Of a stretch of 64,000 nucleotides of DNA, positions 8,499 to 16,750 are shown piece after piece (positions within the stretch are counted from its first letter, which is position 1; every line of letters starts with the position of its first letter). Below the pieces are notes generated by a model. The model was not told the origin of the DNA and ran no database searches. It saw nothing but the letters and a program-made list of their open reading frames with translations. The DNA comes from Streptomyces piniterrae (lineage in GTDB: Bacteria > Actinomycetota > Actinomycetes > Streptomycetales > Streptomycetaceae): contig NZ_SUMB01000009.1 in the NCBI RefSeq assembly GCF_005048155.1, positions 329,691 through 393,690 on the forward strand. Reading direction: 5' to 3'. A program made the position numbers and the translations under genes.

Positions 8499-8517
8499 CT
8501 GTAAGGAGAGGCATCCG

Positions 8518-8994
8518 ATGCGCGTAGGGATCACCGGGCACCGAGGACTGAGCACGGAAGTTGAGCGCCAGGTACGGCGCCTCCTGGACCAGGCGGTACA
8601 CGACTACGTCTCGACCGACCTGATCGGCGTCTCGTGCATCGCGGACGGCGCCGACGCCTGGTTCGCGGAAGCGGTGCTGCGGCACGGCGGGCGACTGGAG
8701 GTCGTCGTCCCCGCCATGGAGTACCGCGACGGCCTCCCCGACTGGCACCACCCCGTCTATGACGAATTGATCCGCCACGCGTCCGACGTCCACGAAACCG
8801 GCCTGATCACCTCGGACTCCGCCGCGCACATGGCGGGCAGTGAAACCCTCGTCGGCCTGGTCGACGTGTTGATCGCAGTGTGGGACGGGGAACCGGCACG
8901 GGGCTACGGGGGTACCGCCGACGTGGTCGCCTATGGCAAGCACACGGGGACGCCCGTACGCGTGCTGTGGCCTGAAGGCGCGACCCGCGGATAG
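8518..8994 (+). CDS. SLOG-like nucleotide-binding fold protein, function unknown
   Basis: A 158-residue protein opening with MRVGITGHRGL, followed later by GVSCIADGADAWFAEAVL and DVLIAVWDGEPARGYGGTAD. The G-x-T-G-H-R start, the G-x-A-x-G-A-D segment and the GxGGTxD segment are the nucleotide/ligand-binding pattern of the SLOG (LOG/DprA-like Rossmann) superfamily. Members bind nucleotides or derivatives; some serve in conflict systems. The start is well supported (AAGGAGAGG-CATCCG-ATG). The ribosome binding site directly abuts the end of the TnpB element, so the insertion probably removed the original upstream sequence. No reaction is assigned. Confidence 0.65.
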   Translation: MRVGITGHRGLSTEVERQVRRLLDQAVHDYVSTDLIGVSCIADGADAWFAEAVLRHGGRLEVVVPAMEYRDGLPDWHHPVYDELIRHASDVHETGLITSDSAAHMAGSETLVGLVDVLIAVWDGEPARGYGGTADVVAYGKHTGTPVRVLWPEGATRG

Positions 8995-8997
8995 TCA

Positions 8998-9254
8998 CGC
9001 ACCGCAACACCAGCCCCCGCACCCTCGTACGCCGCTTCCACGCCACGACAGGCACCACGCCCATGCAGTGGCTCCAGACCCAACGCCTCGCCCGTGCCCG
9101 CGAGTTGCTCGAATGCAGCGACCTGCCGGTGGACCGGGTCGCGGAGGTCTCCGGCCTCGGTACCGGCGCCAACCTGCGCCGCCACTTCACCCGCGCCGTC
9201 GGTGTACCGCCGATCGACTACCGGCGGTCCTTCCGGGCGGCGCGGGTGGCGTGA
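8998..9254 (+). pseudogene. AraC/GlxA-family regulator, C-terminal HTH remnant
   Basis: About 85 residues matching the double helix-turn-helix end of AraC-type activators: SPRTLVRRFHATTGTTPMQW, then ARELLECSDLPVDRVAEVSG and NLRRHFTRAVGVPPIDYRR. The N-terminal DJ-1/PfpI-like sensor domain and the first recognition-helix turn are missing. The open frame begins just after the SLOG-like gene with no start or RBS of its own. Treated as a truncated relic. Confidence 0.75.
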
Positions 9255-9275
9255 CCTCGGCCCGTACGCCCGCCC

Positions 9276-12095
9276 CTACAACCGCGGGTCCACCGGCTCG
9301 GACTCCAGCGCGAGCACCGCGAAGACCGCCTCGTGCACCCGCCACAGCGGTTCGCCGTCCGCCAGCCGGTCGAGCGCCTCCAGCCCGAGCGCGTACTCGC
9401 GCAGGGCCAGCGAACGCTTGTGGCCGAGGTGGCGTACGCGCAGCCGCCGCAGGTTCTCCGGGCGGGTGTACTCAGGACCGTAGATGATCCGCAGGTACTC
9501 GCGGCCGCGGCACTTGATGCCCGGCTGTACGAGCCGTCCGTCCTTCTGCCGCACCAGCGCCTGGACCGGCTTGACGACCATGCCCTCGCCACCGTCGGCG
9601 GTGAGATCCAGCCACCATGCGATACCGGCCGCGACCGATGCCTCGTCCTCGGTGTCGACGACGAGCCGGCGGGTCGGCGCGAGCAGCCCGCGCCGGTCCG
9701 CGACCCCGTCCGCCGCCGCGATCTCGCCCTCCGCCGCGATGAGCCGGTCGATCAGCGCGAGCTGCTCGGTGTGCGCCAGCCCGGCGAGGCTGCGGCCCTG
9801 CACGGCGAGAATCTGGAACGGGGCGAGCCGTACGCCGTCCAGCGCATCGGCCCCGTCGGCCGCACCAGTGCCGTCCCCTCCGCCGGCCGCGTCGGCGCCA
9901 ACCCGCCAGCAGTAACGCCGGTAGGCGTCCGTGAACGCCGCGGCGTCCGCGGCCCGGTCGCGCTGCCGCCCCAGCAGAGTCGACACATCGACACCCCGCG
10001 CGGCCGCCGACTCCAGCGCGGCGAGCGCGCCGGGGAACACCGCCCCGGACGCCGCACCGACAGCCGCGTACTGCTTGCGCAGCAGACCGGTCGCCTTCAG
10101 GGACCACGGCATCAGCTCGGCGTCCAGCAGCAGCCAGTCGGTCTCCAGCTCGGTCCACAGTCCGGCCCGGTCGGCGCAGTCACGTATCCGCCGCAGAACG
10201 CGCTCGGTCGTCTCCGCGTCGTCGAAGAACGGCCGCCCCGTACGGGTGCAGAGCGCGCCCGTCACCCCCTTCGGCACCCCGAAGCTCTCGGCGGCCGCGG
10301 CCTCGTCCCGGCAGACCAGGACCACCGCGCGCGAGCCCATGTGCTTCTCCTCGCACACCACCTCGCGCACACCGTCGGCACGGTAGGCGGCGAACGCCTC
10401 CCTCGGGTGCTCCAGGTAGCCCCCCTCAGCGGCTTCGCCGCCGGCCTCCTCCTTGGAGGTCGCGCAGGGCGCCATCGTCGGCGGAAGGTACGGCAGCAGC
10501 CGCGGGTCGATCGCGAAGCGGCTCATCACCTCCAGCGCGGCCGCGGAGTTCTCCTCCTTGACCGCGAGCCGGCCCATGTGGCGGGTCTCCACGATGCGCT
10601 TGCCCACCACGTCGTTCAGGTCGAGCGGTCGGCCGTCCGCACCACCCGGTGCCTCGGTGGCGAGCGGTTTGGTGGGCTCGTACCAGACCCGCTCCGCCGG
10701 TACGTCGACCAGCTCGCGCTCCGGCCAGCGCAGCGCCGTCATCGTGCCACCGAAAACACAGCCGGTGTCCAGGCAGATGGTGTTGTTGAGCCAGTTGGCG
10801 CGCGGAGTGGGCGTGTGGCCGTAGACGACGGCGGCGCGGCCCCGGTAGTCCTCGGCCCACGGGTAGCGCACCGGGAGCCCGAACTCGTCGGTCTCGCCGG
10901 TCGTGTCGCCGTACAGCGCGAACGACCGCACCCGGCCCGACGTCCGGCCGTGGTACTTCTCCGGCAGTCCGGCGTGGCACACCACCAGCCCGCCGCCGTC
11001 CAGGACGTAGTGGCTGACCAGGCCCTGGATGAAGTCGCCGACCTCGGCGCGGAAGGCGTCGTCCTCCCGGTCCAGCTGCTCGGTGGTCTCCGCCAGACCG
11101 TGCGTGTGCTGGACCTTGCGGCCCTTGAGGTACCGGCCGAGCTTGTTCTCATGGTTGCCCGGCACACACAGCGCGTGGCCGGCCCCGACCATGCCCATCA
11201 CCAGACGCAGCACTCCGGGGCTGTCCGGCCCGCGGTCGACCAGGTCGCCGACGAAGACGGCGGTACGGCCCTCCGGGTGCGCCGCGTCCACGGCCCGGCC
11301 GAGCTCATCGCGCACCAGCGCATAGCCGAGCCGCCCGAGCAGCGTCTCCAGCTCGGAGCGGCAGCCGTGGATGTCACCGACGATGTCGAACGGGCCGGTG
11401 AGGTGGCGCAGGTCGTTGAACCGCCGCTCGGTGACGACCTCGGCCGACTCGACCTCTTCCTGGCCACGCAGGATGTGCACCTTGCGGAAGCCTTCGCGCT
11501 CCAAGTGCCGCAAGGAACGCCGCAGTTCACGCTGATGACGCTGGATGACCCGGCGCGGCAGCCCGGCCCGGTCGGCGCGCCCGGCATTGCGCTCGGCGCA
11601 GACCTGCTCCGGTACGTCGAGCACGATCGCCACCGGCAGTACGTCGTGCTCGCGCGCCAGCCGTATCAGCTGGGCACGGGACTCGGACTGCACGTTGGTG
11701 GCGTCCACGACGGTCAGCCGACCGGCCGCGAGCCGCTTGCCGGCGATGAAGTGCAGCACGTCGAAGGCGTCGCCGCTGGCTCCCTGGTCGTTCTCGTCGT
11801 CGCTGACCAGCCCCCGGCAGAAGTCGGAGGAGATGACCTCGGTCGGCTTGAAGTGCCGGGCGGCGAAGGTGGACTTGCCGGAGCCGGTGGCCCCCACCAG
11901 CACCACGAGCGAGAGGTCGGGCACGGGCAGCACACGGTGCGGCCGGGACCGGTCCGCCTCGTTCCGGTCGTCGCTCTGGTTCTGCTTCTGGCTCATGGTC
12001 TCGGTCTTGATCTCGGTCTTGATCTCGGTCTTGATCTCGGTCTCGTTCTCGGTCTCGGCACTGGTCGCAGGCGCCGTACGGTCGGTGTCCGTCAT
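9276..12095 (-). CDS. pnkp: Polynucleotide kinase-phosphatase-ligase (bacterial Pnkp), RNA repair
   Basis: A 939-residue three-domain RNA end-healing and sealing enzyme. The N-terminal kinase has P-loop GATGSGKST near residues 69-77. A central binuclear metallophosphatase has GDIHG, GDLVDRGPDS and GNHENK. A C-terminal ligase/adenylyltransferase-type domain has EEKHMGSRAVV, whose Lys is the nucleotidyl acceptor, and later GEGMVVKP. Homologues are about 850 residues; the excess is an N-terminal tail with KTEI repeats, so translation might instead start at the internal ATG of MSQKQNQ (about 11996). The ATG at 12095 is preceded by GGAGG and overlaps the hen1 stop (ATGA). With Hen1 it forms the complex that repairs ribotoxin-cleaved tRNAs. 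Confidence 0.93.
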   Translation of the reverse strand: MTDTDRTAPATSAETENETEIKTEIKTEIKTETMSQKQNQSDDRNEADRSRPHRVLPVPDLSLVVLVGATGSGKSTFAARHFKPTEVISSDFCRGLVSDDENDQGASGDAFDVLHFIAGKRLAAGRLTVVDATNVQSESRAQLIRLAREHDVLPVAIVLDVPEQVCAERNAGRADRAGLPRRVIQRHQRELRRSLRHLEREGFRKVHILRGQEEVESAEVVTERRFNDLRHLTGPFDIVGDIHGCRSELETLLGRLGYALVRDELGRAVDAAHPEGRTAVFVGDLVDRGPDSPGVLRLVMGMVGAGHALCVPGNHENKLGRYLKGRKVQHTHGLAETTEQLDREDDAFRAEVGDFIQGLVSHYVLDGGGLVVCHAGLPEKYHGRTSGRVRSFALYGDTTGETDEFGLPVRYPWAEDYRGRAAVVYGHTPTPRANWLNNTICLDTGCVFGGTMTALRWPERELVDVPAERVWYEPTKPLATEAPGGADGRPLDLNDVVGKRIVETRHMGRLAVKEENSAAALEVMSRFAIDPRLLPYLPPTMAPCATSKEEAGGEAAEGGYLEHPREAFAAYRADGVREVVCEEKHMGSRAVVLVCRDEAAAAESFGVPKGVTGALCTRTGRPFFDDAETTERVLRRIRDCADRAGLWTELETDWLLLDAELMPWSLKATGLLRKQYAAVGAASGAVFPGALAALESAAARGVDVSTLLGRQRDRAADAAAFTDAYRRYCWRVGADAAGGGDGTGAADGADALDGVRLAPFQILAVQGRSLAGLAHTEQLALIDRLIAAEGEIAAADGVADRRGLLAPTRRLVVDTEDEASVAAGIAWWLDLTADGGEGMVVKPVQALVRQKDGRLVQPGIKCRGREYLRIIYGPEYTRPENLRRLRVRHLGHKRSLALREYALGLEALDRLADGEPLWRVHEAVFAVLALESEPVDPRL
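12001..12060. repeat. 12-bp tandem repeat in the pnkp 5' end
   Basis: Three perfect copies of TCGGTCTTGATC followed by two degenerate copies (TCGGTCTCGTTC, TCGGTCTCGGCA). On the coding strand these give the acidic/basic peptide repeat KTEI. The reading frame is preserved because the unit is 12 bp, so copy number can vary without a frameshift. Confidence 0.9.
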
Positions 12096-13588
12096 GCCGC
12101 AGCCTCCTTCGTACGCGCCACACCGTCCGAACCGTCCGCACCGTCCGAACCGTCCGCCATCCGGAAGTGCGCGAGCTGGGTGGGCGGCCCGACCTCGGGG
12201 TCGTCCGGCCCCACGGGACCGAAGGTCACCGTGTAGCCGTGCCGCCCGGCGACCTCCCGCGCCCACCGCCGGAACTCCTCCCGCGTCCATTCGAAGCGGT
12301 GGTCCGCATGGCGCACATGGCCGGCCGGCAGCGACTCCCAGCGCACGTTGTACTCGACGTTCGGCGTCGTCACCACGACCGTCCTCGGCCTGGCCGACCC
12401 GAACACCGCGTACTCCAGCGCAGGCAGCCGCGCCGGATCGACATGCTCGACGACCTCGCTCAGCACCGCCGCGTCATACCCGCCGAGCCGGGTGTCGGTG
12501 TACGCCAGCGATCCCTGTACGAGGCGCACCCGCTCCGACTGCCGCTCGGACATCCGGTCCAGCCGCAGCCGGCGCCGCGCTTCGTGCAGCGCCCGCATCG
12601 ACACATCCACCCCGACGATCTCGGTGAACTGCTTCTCCTTGAGCAGCGCACCGACCAACTGGCCCTGCCCGCAGCCCAGATCGAGCACCCGCGCCGCATC
12701 GGCCCCGCGCAGCACCGTGAGTATCGCCTCGCGCCGCTGTACGGCGAGCGGCACCGGCTTCTCCTCGGTGTCGGTCTCCTCGTCCACGGCGTTGTCGATC
12801 TCCTCGACCTGCACTCCGTCGGCCTCGGCCAGCCGCTCCAGCTCCAGCCGCTCCATGGCCTGGCGGGTCAGCGACCCGCGCCGTGCGAGATAGCGGCCGA
12901 CGATCACCCGCTGCTCGGGGTGGCCCTCCAGCCAGCCCTCGCCGGCGCGCAGCAGTTTGTCGACCTCGTCGGGCGCGACCCAGTAGTGCTTGGCGTCGTC
13001 CAGGACCGGCAGCAGCACATACAGATGCCGCAGCGCGTCGGCGAGCCTGAGCTCCCCTTCCAGGACGAGCCGCACGTAGCGCGATTCGCCCCATTCCGGG
13101 AACGTCTCGTCCAGCGGCAGCGGCTCGGCCAGCACCGTCCACCCCAGCGGCCGGAACAGTTTCCGCACCAGCTCCGCGCCGCCCCGGGCGGGCAGCACGG
13201 GCACCTCGACACGCAACGGCAGTGCCCGTTCGGGCAGCTCGGGCCGGGCCGCGCACTGCCCCTTCAGCGCGCTCGCGAAGACGCTCCGCAGCGCCACCGC
13301 CAGCAGCGAGGACGCCGCGTAGGGCCGGTCGTTGACGTACTGCCCGAGCGCCGAATCCGGAGCGCCGCCCCGGCCCTTCCCCCGCCCCCTGCGGACCAGG
13401 GCGACGGGATCGACCTCCAGCAGCAGCGCCGCCGTGCACCGTTGGGCGTCCGCCTCGGGGTAGAGCACATGCGCGGTGCCGTACGACGTGGAGAACTGCT
13501 GCGCCTTGTCGGGGTGCTTGTGCAGCAGGAACCCGAGGTCGGTCGCGGGGCGTTCGGCGGTGCCGGTGGTGGTTATCGTCAGGAACAC
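12092..13588 (-). CDS. hen1: 3'-terminal RNA ribose 2'-O-methyltransferase Hen1
   Basis: A 498-residue protein. The N-terminal half is the bacterial Hen1 Pnkp-ligase-activating region (opening FLTITTTGTAERPATDLGFL). The C-terminal half is a methyltransferase with SAM motif VLDLGCGQGQL and the metal-site motif EVVEHVD followed by TTPNVEYN. It methylates the 2'-OH at a repair junction, making the sealed RNA resistant to re-cleavage. The frame stays open upstream, so the GTG at 13588 was chosen because homologues start there and GAGG lies at -9. The 3' end carries short GAC/TCC-type repeats encoding DGSDGADGSDG. It is translationally coupled to pnkp. Confidence 0.92.
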   Translation of the reverse strand: MFLTITTTGTAERPATDLGFLLHKHPDKAQQFSTSYGTAHVLYPEADAQRCTAALLLEVDPVALVRRGRGKGRGGAPDSALGQYVNDRPYAASSLLAVALRSVFASALKGQCAARPELPERALPLRVEVPVLPARGGAELVRKLFRPLGWTVLAEPLPLDETFPEWGESRYVRLVLEGELRLADALRHLYVLLPVLDDAKHYWVAPDEVDKLLRAGEGWLEGHPEQRVIVGRYLARRGSLTRQAMERLELERLAEADGVQVEEIDNAVDEETDTEEKPVPLAVQRREAILTVLRGADAARVLDLGCGQGQLVGALLKEKQFTEIVGVDVSMRALHEARRRLRLDRMSERQSERVRLVQGSLAYTDTRLGGYDAAVLSEVVEHVDPARLPALEYAVFGSARPRTVVVTTPNVEYNVRWESLPAGHVRHADHRFEWTREEFRRWAREVAGRHGYTVTFGPVGPDDPEVGPPTQLAHFRMADGSDGADGSDGVARTKEAAA

Positions 13589-13820
13589 TGTGGGATGCCT
13601 CGAAACGTCTTCTGAGCTGCGGAAACTCACCGTTCGGTGGCGCGCGGGCGCAGATCGCGCACAGGCGCAGGAACCCGGGTGGACCACAGCGACGGGACAC
13701 CACAACGTACAGCGGACGCCCCTGGGGTACGCAGGGATTTTCCGTCCGCCGCGGTCGCCCGAGCCGCGCCGAACAGGGGCGGCCTCGGGGCAGACGCCCG
13801 CTTCAGCCCCATGCCACCCC

Positions 13821-13850
13821 TTGCCGCATTGTTCAACAATCCTCTATCGT
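13821..13850 (+). promoter_or_regulatory. pxpA promoter with GntR-type operator (copy 1)
   Basis: TTGCCG (13821) and TATCGT (13845) are separated by 18 bp, and the perfect palindrome ATTGTTCAACAAT (13828-13840) fills the spacer. Binding of a repressor there would block RNA polymerase. The same palindrome family recurs before every other unit of the locus. From 13589 to 13820, the hen1/pxpA divergent gap, nothing else was recognised. Confidence 0.75.
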
Positions 13851-13913
13851 GTGGGCCTCGAAGTGCCAGCGGGCGTTCTCGGGCCCGGCGTGCGGCCCGG
13901 CATGCCGGAACGG

Positions 13914-14684
13914 ATGGACATGACCGACGCAGTGATCGATCTCAACGCCGACCTCGGCGAAGGATTCGGGCGCTGGAGCCTCACCGACGACGAGGCCCTG
14001 CTCTCGGTGGTCACCAGCGCCAACGTCGCCTGCGGCTTCCACGCCGGGGACCCCGGCACCATGCGCCGGGTCTGCGCGCTGGCCGCCGAGCGAGGCGTCA
14101 CGATCGGCGCCCATGTCTCGTACCGGGACCTCGCCGGCTTCGGTCGCCGCGCGATGGACGTACCGGCCGACGAGCTCGCCCACGAAGTCGCCTACCAGAT
14201 CGGCGCACTGGCGGTCTTCGCCAAGGCCGCTGGGGCGCGCGTCGGATATGTCAAACCGCACGGTGCGCTGTACAACCGCGTCGCCGTCGACGACGAGCAG
14301 GCGACGGCCGTCGTCGACGGCATACTGCTCGCCGGTGGGGACGTTCCCGTCCTCGGCCTGCCGGGATCCCGGCTGCACGCCGCCGTCGAGAAGGCCGGAC
14401 TGGCCGCGGTCGGCGAGGCGTTCGCCGACCGCGCCTACGCCGCGGACGGCACGCTGGTCCCCCGCAGCCACCCCGAAGCGGTCGTCAAGGACCCGTCCGC
14501 GGTCGTCCGGCGCTCCCTCCGCCTCGCCCGCGACGGCGAAGTCACCGCATCCGACGGCACCCGCGTCCGCCTGCGGGCACGCTCCCTGTGCCTGCACGGC
14601 GACACCCCCGGTGCGGCCGAACTCGCCCGGACGGTCCGTACGGAGCTGGTGGCGGCCGGGGTCCGGCTGCAGTCCTTCGTGTGA
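13914..14684 (+). CDS. pxpA: 5-oxoprolinase subunit PxpA (LamB/YcsF family)
   Basis: A 256-residue cytoplasmic subunit of the ATP-dependent 5-oxoprolinase that opens pyroglutamate to glutamate. Family signatures: DLNADLGEGFGRW at the N-terminus, ANVACGFHAGDP, GAHVSYRDLAGFGRR, VKPHGALYNR and CLHGDTPGA. The length matches YcsF. The start is at the first of two close ATGs (13914 or 13920); an upstream extension of the frame lacks homology. It is convergent with pxpBC and shares their operator, so co-regulation comes from the common repressor rather than from one operon. Confidence 0.93.
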   Translation: MDMTDAVIDLNADLGEGFGRWSLTDDEALLSVVTSANVACGFHAGDPGTMRRVCALAAERGVTIGAHVSYRDLAGFGRRAMDVPADELAHEVAYQIGALAVFAKAAGARVGYVKPHGALYNRVAVDDEQATAVVDGILLAGGDVPVLGLPGSRLHAAVEKAGLAAVGEAFADRAYAADGTLVPRSHPEAVVKDPSAVVRRSLRLARDGEVTASDGTRVRLRARSLCLHGDTPGAAELARTVRTELVAAGVRLQSFV

Positions 14685-14749
14685 GGCCCTGCCGGCGGGC
14701 CGCCATGTCCCGGGCCGGTCCGCCGAGTCACCGCCCCTTGGCGGGTGAC

Positions 14750-15634
14750 TCACTCAGCCGGCCGGCGTCGGCGCCGCGTCGGCACAAAGCGGACCGGAAG
14801 GCCCGGCACCGCCTGCGCGGCCGCGAACAGCCGGCTCTCCGGCACCACGCCGATCACCGGGTAGCCACCGGTCGTCGGGCAGTCGGCGAGGAACAGCACG
14901 GGTTTCCCGTCGGGCGGCACCTGGACGGCCCCCGGCACCATGCCTTCGCTGGCCAACTCGCCGTGCACGGCGCGCTCCAGGGCCGGCCCCTCGGTGCGGA
15001 GCGCGATGCGGTTGCTCGCCGGGGAGACGGAGAACCGGGCCGCGGCGAGGGTGCGCACGGCGGCGCCGGTGAACCAGTCGTCCCGCGGACCGAGCAGCAC
15101 CGGCAGCACCAGCTCCCGTTGGGGCCCCTGCCACACCACGGTGTCGGCATGGCGGGACGGCGCGATCCTTGCGCCCAGGGGAAGGGCGTCACCGTCCGCG
15201 AGGGGCGCCGGCCCCAGCCCGGACAGCAGGTCGGTGGAACGGCTGCCGAGAACGGGGGCGACCGTGATGCCTCCACCGATGGCCACGTAGCTGCGCAGGC
15301 CGCCGGTGGTGAGCCCCACGTCGAGGACGGCACCGGCGGGCAGGTGCACCGCGGCGGCCCACGCCACCGGCCGGCCGTCCACACGCACCGGGGCGGGCGC
15401 ACCGGTCACCGCGACGGTGACGGCCTGGCTCGCGCGCACCGCCACGCCGGTCAGCGTGGTCTCCAGCGTCGCGGCATCGGCGGGATTGCCCACCAGCCGG
15501 TTCGCCAGCCGGTGTGCCGGCTGGTCGAGGGCACCGGACCGCGGGACCCCGAGACCGGCATGCCCATACCGCCCCAGGTCCTGGAGGGTGGTCAGCGCCC
15601 CGGCCCGTACGACCTCCAGCTTGCCGCCGCTCAC
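14750..15634 (-). CDS. pxpC: 5-oxoprolinase subunit PxpC (biotin-dependent carboxyltransferase/KipA family)
   Basis: A 294-residue protein of the AHS2/KipA family. Signatures: TTLQDLGRYGHAGLGVPRSG near the start, the GGGI segment, and near the C-terminus LADCPTTGGYPVIGVV. With PxpB it forms the part of 5-oxoprolinase that works on the PxpA-activated substrate. The GTG start overlaps the pxpB stop (GTGA), indicating translational coupling and equimolar expression. Length and motifs are complete. Confidence 0.93.
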   Translation of the reverse strand: MSGGKLEVVRAGALTTLQDLGRYGHAGLGVPRSGALDQPAHRLANRLVGNPADAATLETTLTGVAVRASQAVTVAVTGAPAPVRVDGRPVAWAAAVHLPAGAVLDVGLTTGGLRSYVAIGGGITVAPVLGSRSTDLLSGLGPAPLADGDALPLGARIAPSRHADTVVWQGPQRELVLPVLLGPRDDWFTGAAVRTLAAARFSVSPASNRIALRTEGPALERAVHGELASEGMVPGAVQVPPDGKPVLFLADCPTTGGYPVIGVVPESRLFAAAQAVPGLPVRFVPTRRRRRPAE

Positions 15635-16302
15635 GCGCGCCTCTCGGCACTCGTCGAACGGACGCTGACGGGCGCCTCACCGGGCGCCGGCTCCTGGGGT
15701 ACGAAGCGCACCCGCGTGCCCGGGGTCAGCAGGGCCGCGGGCTCGCGTTCCAGGTCCCAGAGGGGGACGTCCGTCCTTCCGATCAGCTGCCAGCCTCCTG
15801 GCGAGACACGGGGATAGATGCCGGTGTACGTGCCCGCGAGCGCCACGGAGCCGGCCGGTACGGAGGTGCGCGGCACCGCGAGCCGGGGCACCTGGTATGC
15901 GCCGGGGAGGCCGGTCAGGTAGGCGAAGCCGGGAGCGAACCCGCAGAAGGCCACCCGGTGTTCGGCACCGCTGTGCACCCGCACCACCTCCTCCTCGCTG
16001 ACGCCCCACAGCCCGGCGACCGCGCCCAGGTCGGCCCCGTCGTACCGCACGGGAATCTCCACCAGGGGCCCGTCGTCCGCGGTCGGCCCGGACACGGACC
16101 ACCGCGGCAGTTCCCGGTGGATGCTGTCGACATCGGACACGCCGTACAGCAGCACCGTCTTCTCCCCCGGCACGATGTCCCGTATGGGCGTCACCGTGCC
16201 GGCGCCACGGCGGCGCAGCAGCTCGGCGTGCCATGCCTGGGCCTCTGCCGGACTGTCGAGGTCGAGGAGCAGCGAGTCCTCTCCCATCGGAAGCAGCCTC
16301 AC
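15631..16302 (-). CDS. pxpB: 5-oxoprolinase subunit PxpB (KipI/AHS1 family)
   Basis: A 223-residue protein. Signatures: VRLLPMGEDSLLLDLD at the N-terminus, VEIPVRYDGADLGAVA, then HRVAFCGFAPGFAYLTGLP and VPAGSVALAGTYTGIYP. The frame is open for another 180 codons upstream, but that extension is non-homologous. GTG at 16302 matches the family N-terminus; ATG 16287 is a less likely alternative. First gene of the pxpBC operon, transcribed from the operator-bearing promoter near 16500. Confidence 0.9.
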   Translation of the reverse strand: MRLLPMGEDSLLLDLDSPAEAQAWHAELLRRRGAGTVTPIRDIVPGEKTVLLYGVSDVDSIHRELPRWSVSGPTADDGPLVEIPVRYDGADLGAVAGLWGVSEEEVVRVHSGAEHRVAFCGFAPGFAYLTGLPGAYQVPRLAVPRTSVPAGSVALAGTYTGIYPRVSPGGWQLIGRTDVPLWDLEREPAALLTPGTRVRFVPQEPAPGEAPVSVRSTSAERRA

Positions 16303-16491
16303 GCGCCGACCCCCGCCCCGACCGCGGCCGACCGCGGCGTCAACTCGCCTGTGGGGCCGCTCACATGACGTCTCATCACTGGTGTCCGGCGGGTGCCCGG
16401 CGTCTCTACGGGGGCGACTGTCGCCATGGGAGATCCTCTCGTCACGGGCAAGCCAGGCGCAGGTGCCCATCGCGGCATGCGACCCGCCGCA

Positions 16492-16520
16492 AATATAGTA
16501 ATCGTTGAACGATCCGACAA
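16492..16520 (-). promoter_or_regulatory. pxpBC promoter with operator (copy 2)
   Basis: On the minus strand TTGTCG (16520-16515) and TATATT (16497-16492) are 17 bp apart. The operator ATCGTTGAACGAT (16501-16513) lies between them, the same geometry as in the other promoters of this locus. The leader to the pxpB start is about 180 nt with no structure recognised. Confidence 0.75.
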
Positions 16521-16631
16521 GGCTTGCTCCCACGAGGCCACACCTCCACGGACGACCCACAGTCTTCCTGCGCGTTCGGCGCGCCACCCCATGAGAACCG
16601 ACCCGAGTTCCAGAAAATCCCTCACACCCTC

Positions 16632-16660
16632 TTGAGGGATCGTTGAACGATCCATACCTT
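16632..16660 (+). promoter_or_regulatory. MFS transporter promoter with operator (copy 3)
   Basis: TTGAGG (16632-16637) and TACCTT (16655-16660) with a 17-bp spacer containing GGATCGTTGAACGATCC (16637-16653; core 16639-16651). It is the most extended copy of the operator. The leader to the GTG start is about 90 nt. Confidence 0.75.
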
Positions 16661-16750
16661 GGTCCCCTGGCCCCGGCCCCCTTGGCCCCACCCATGTGAG
16701 CCGCAGGTACGCGAACAGCCAGACGTCCAGGCCCCACAGTGAGGTGCATC

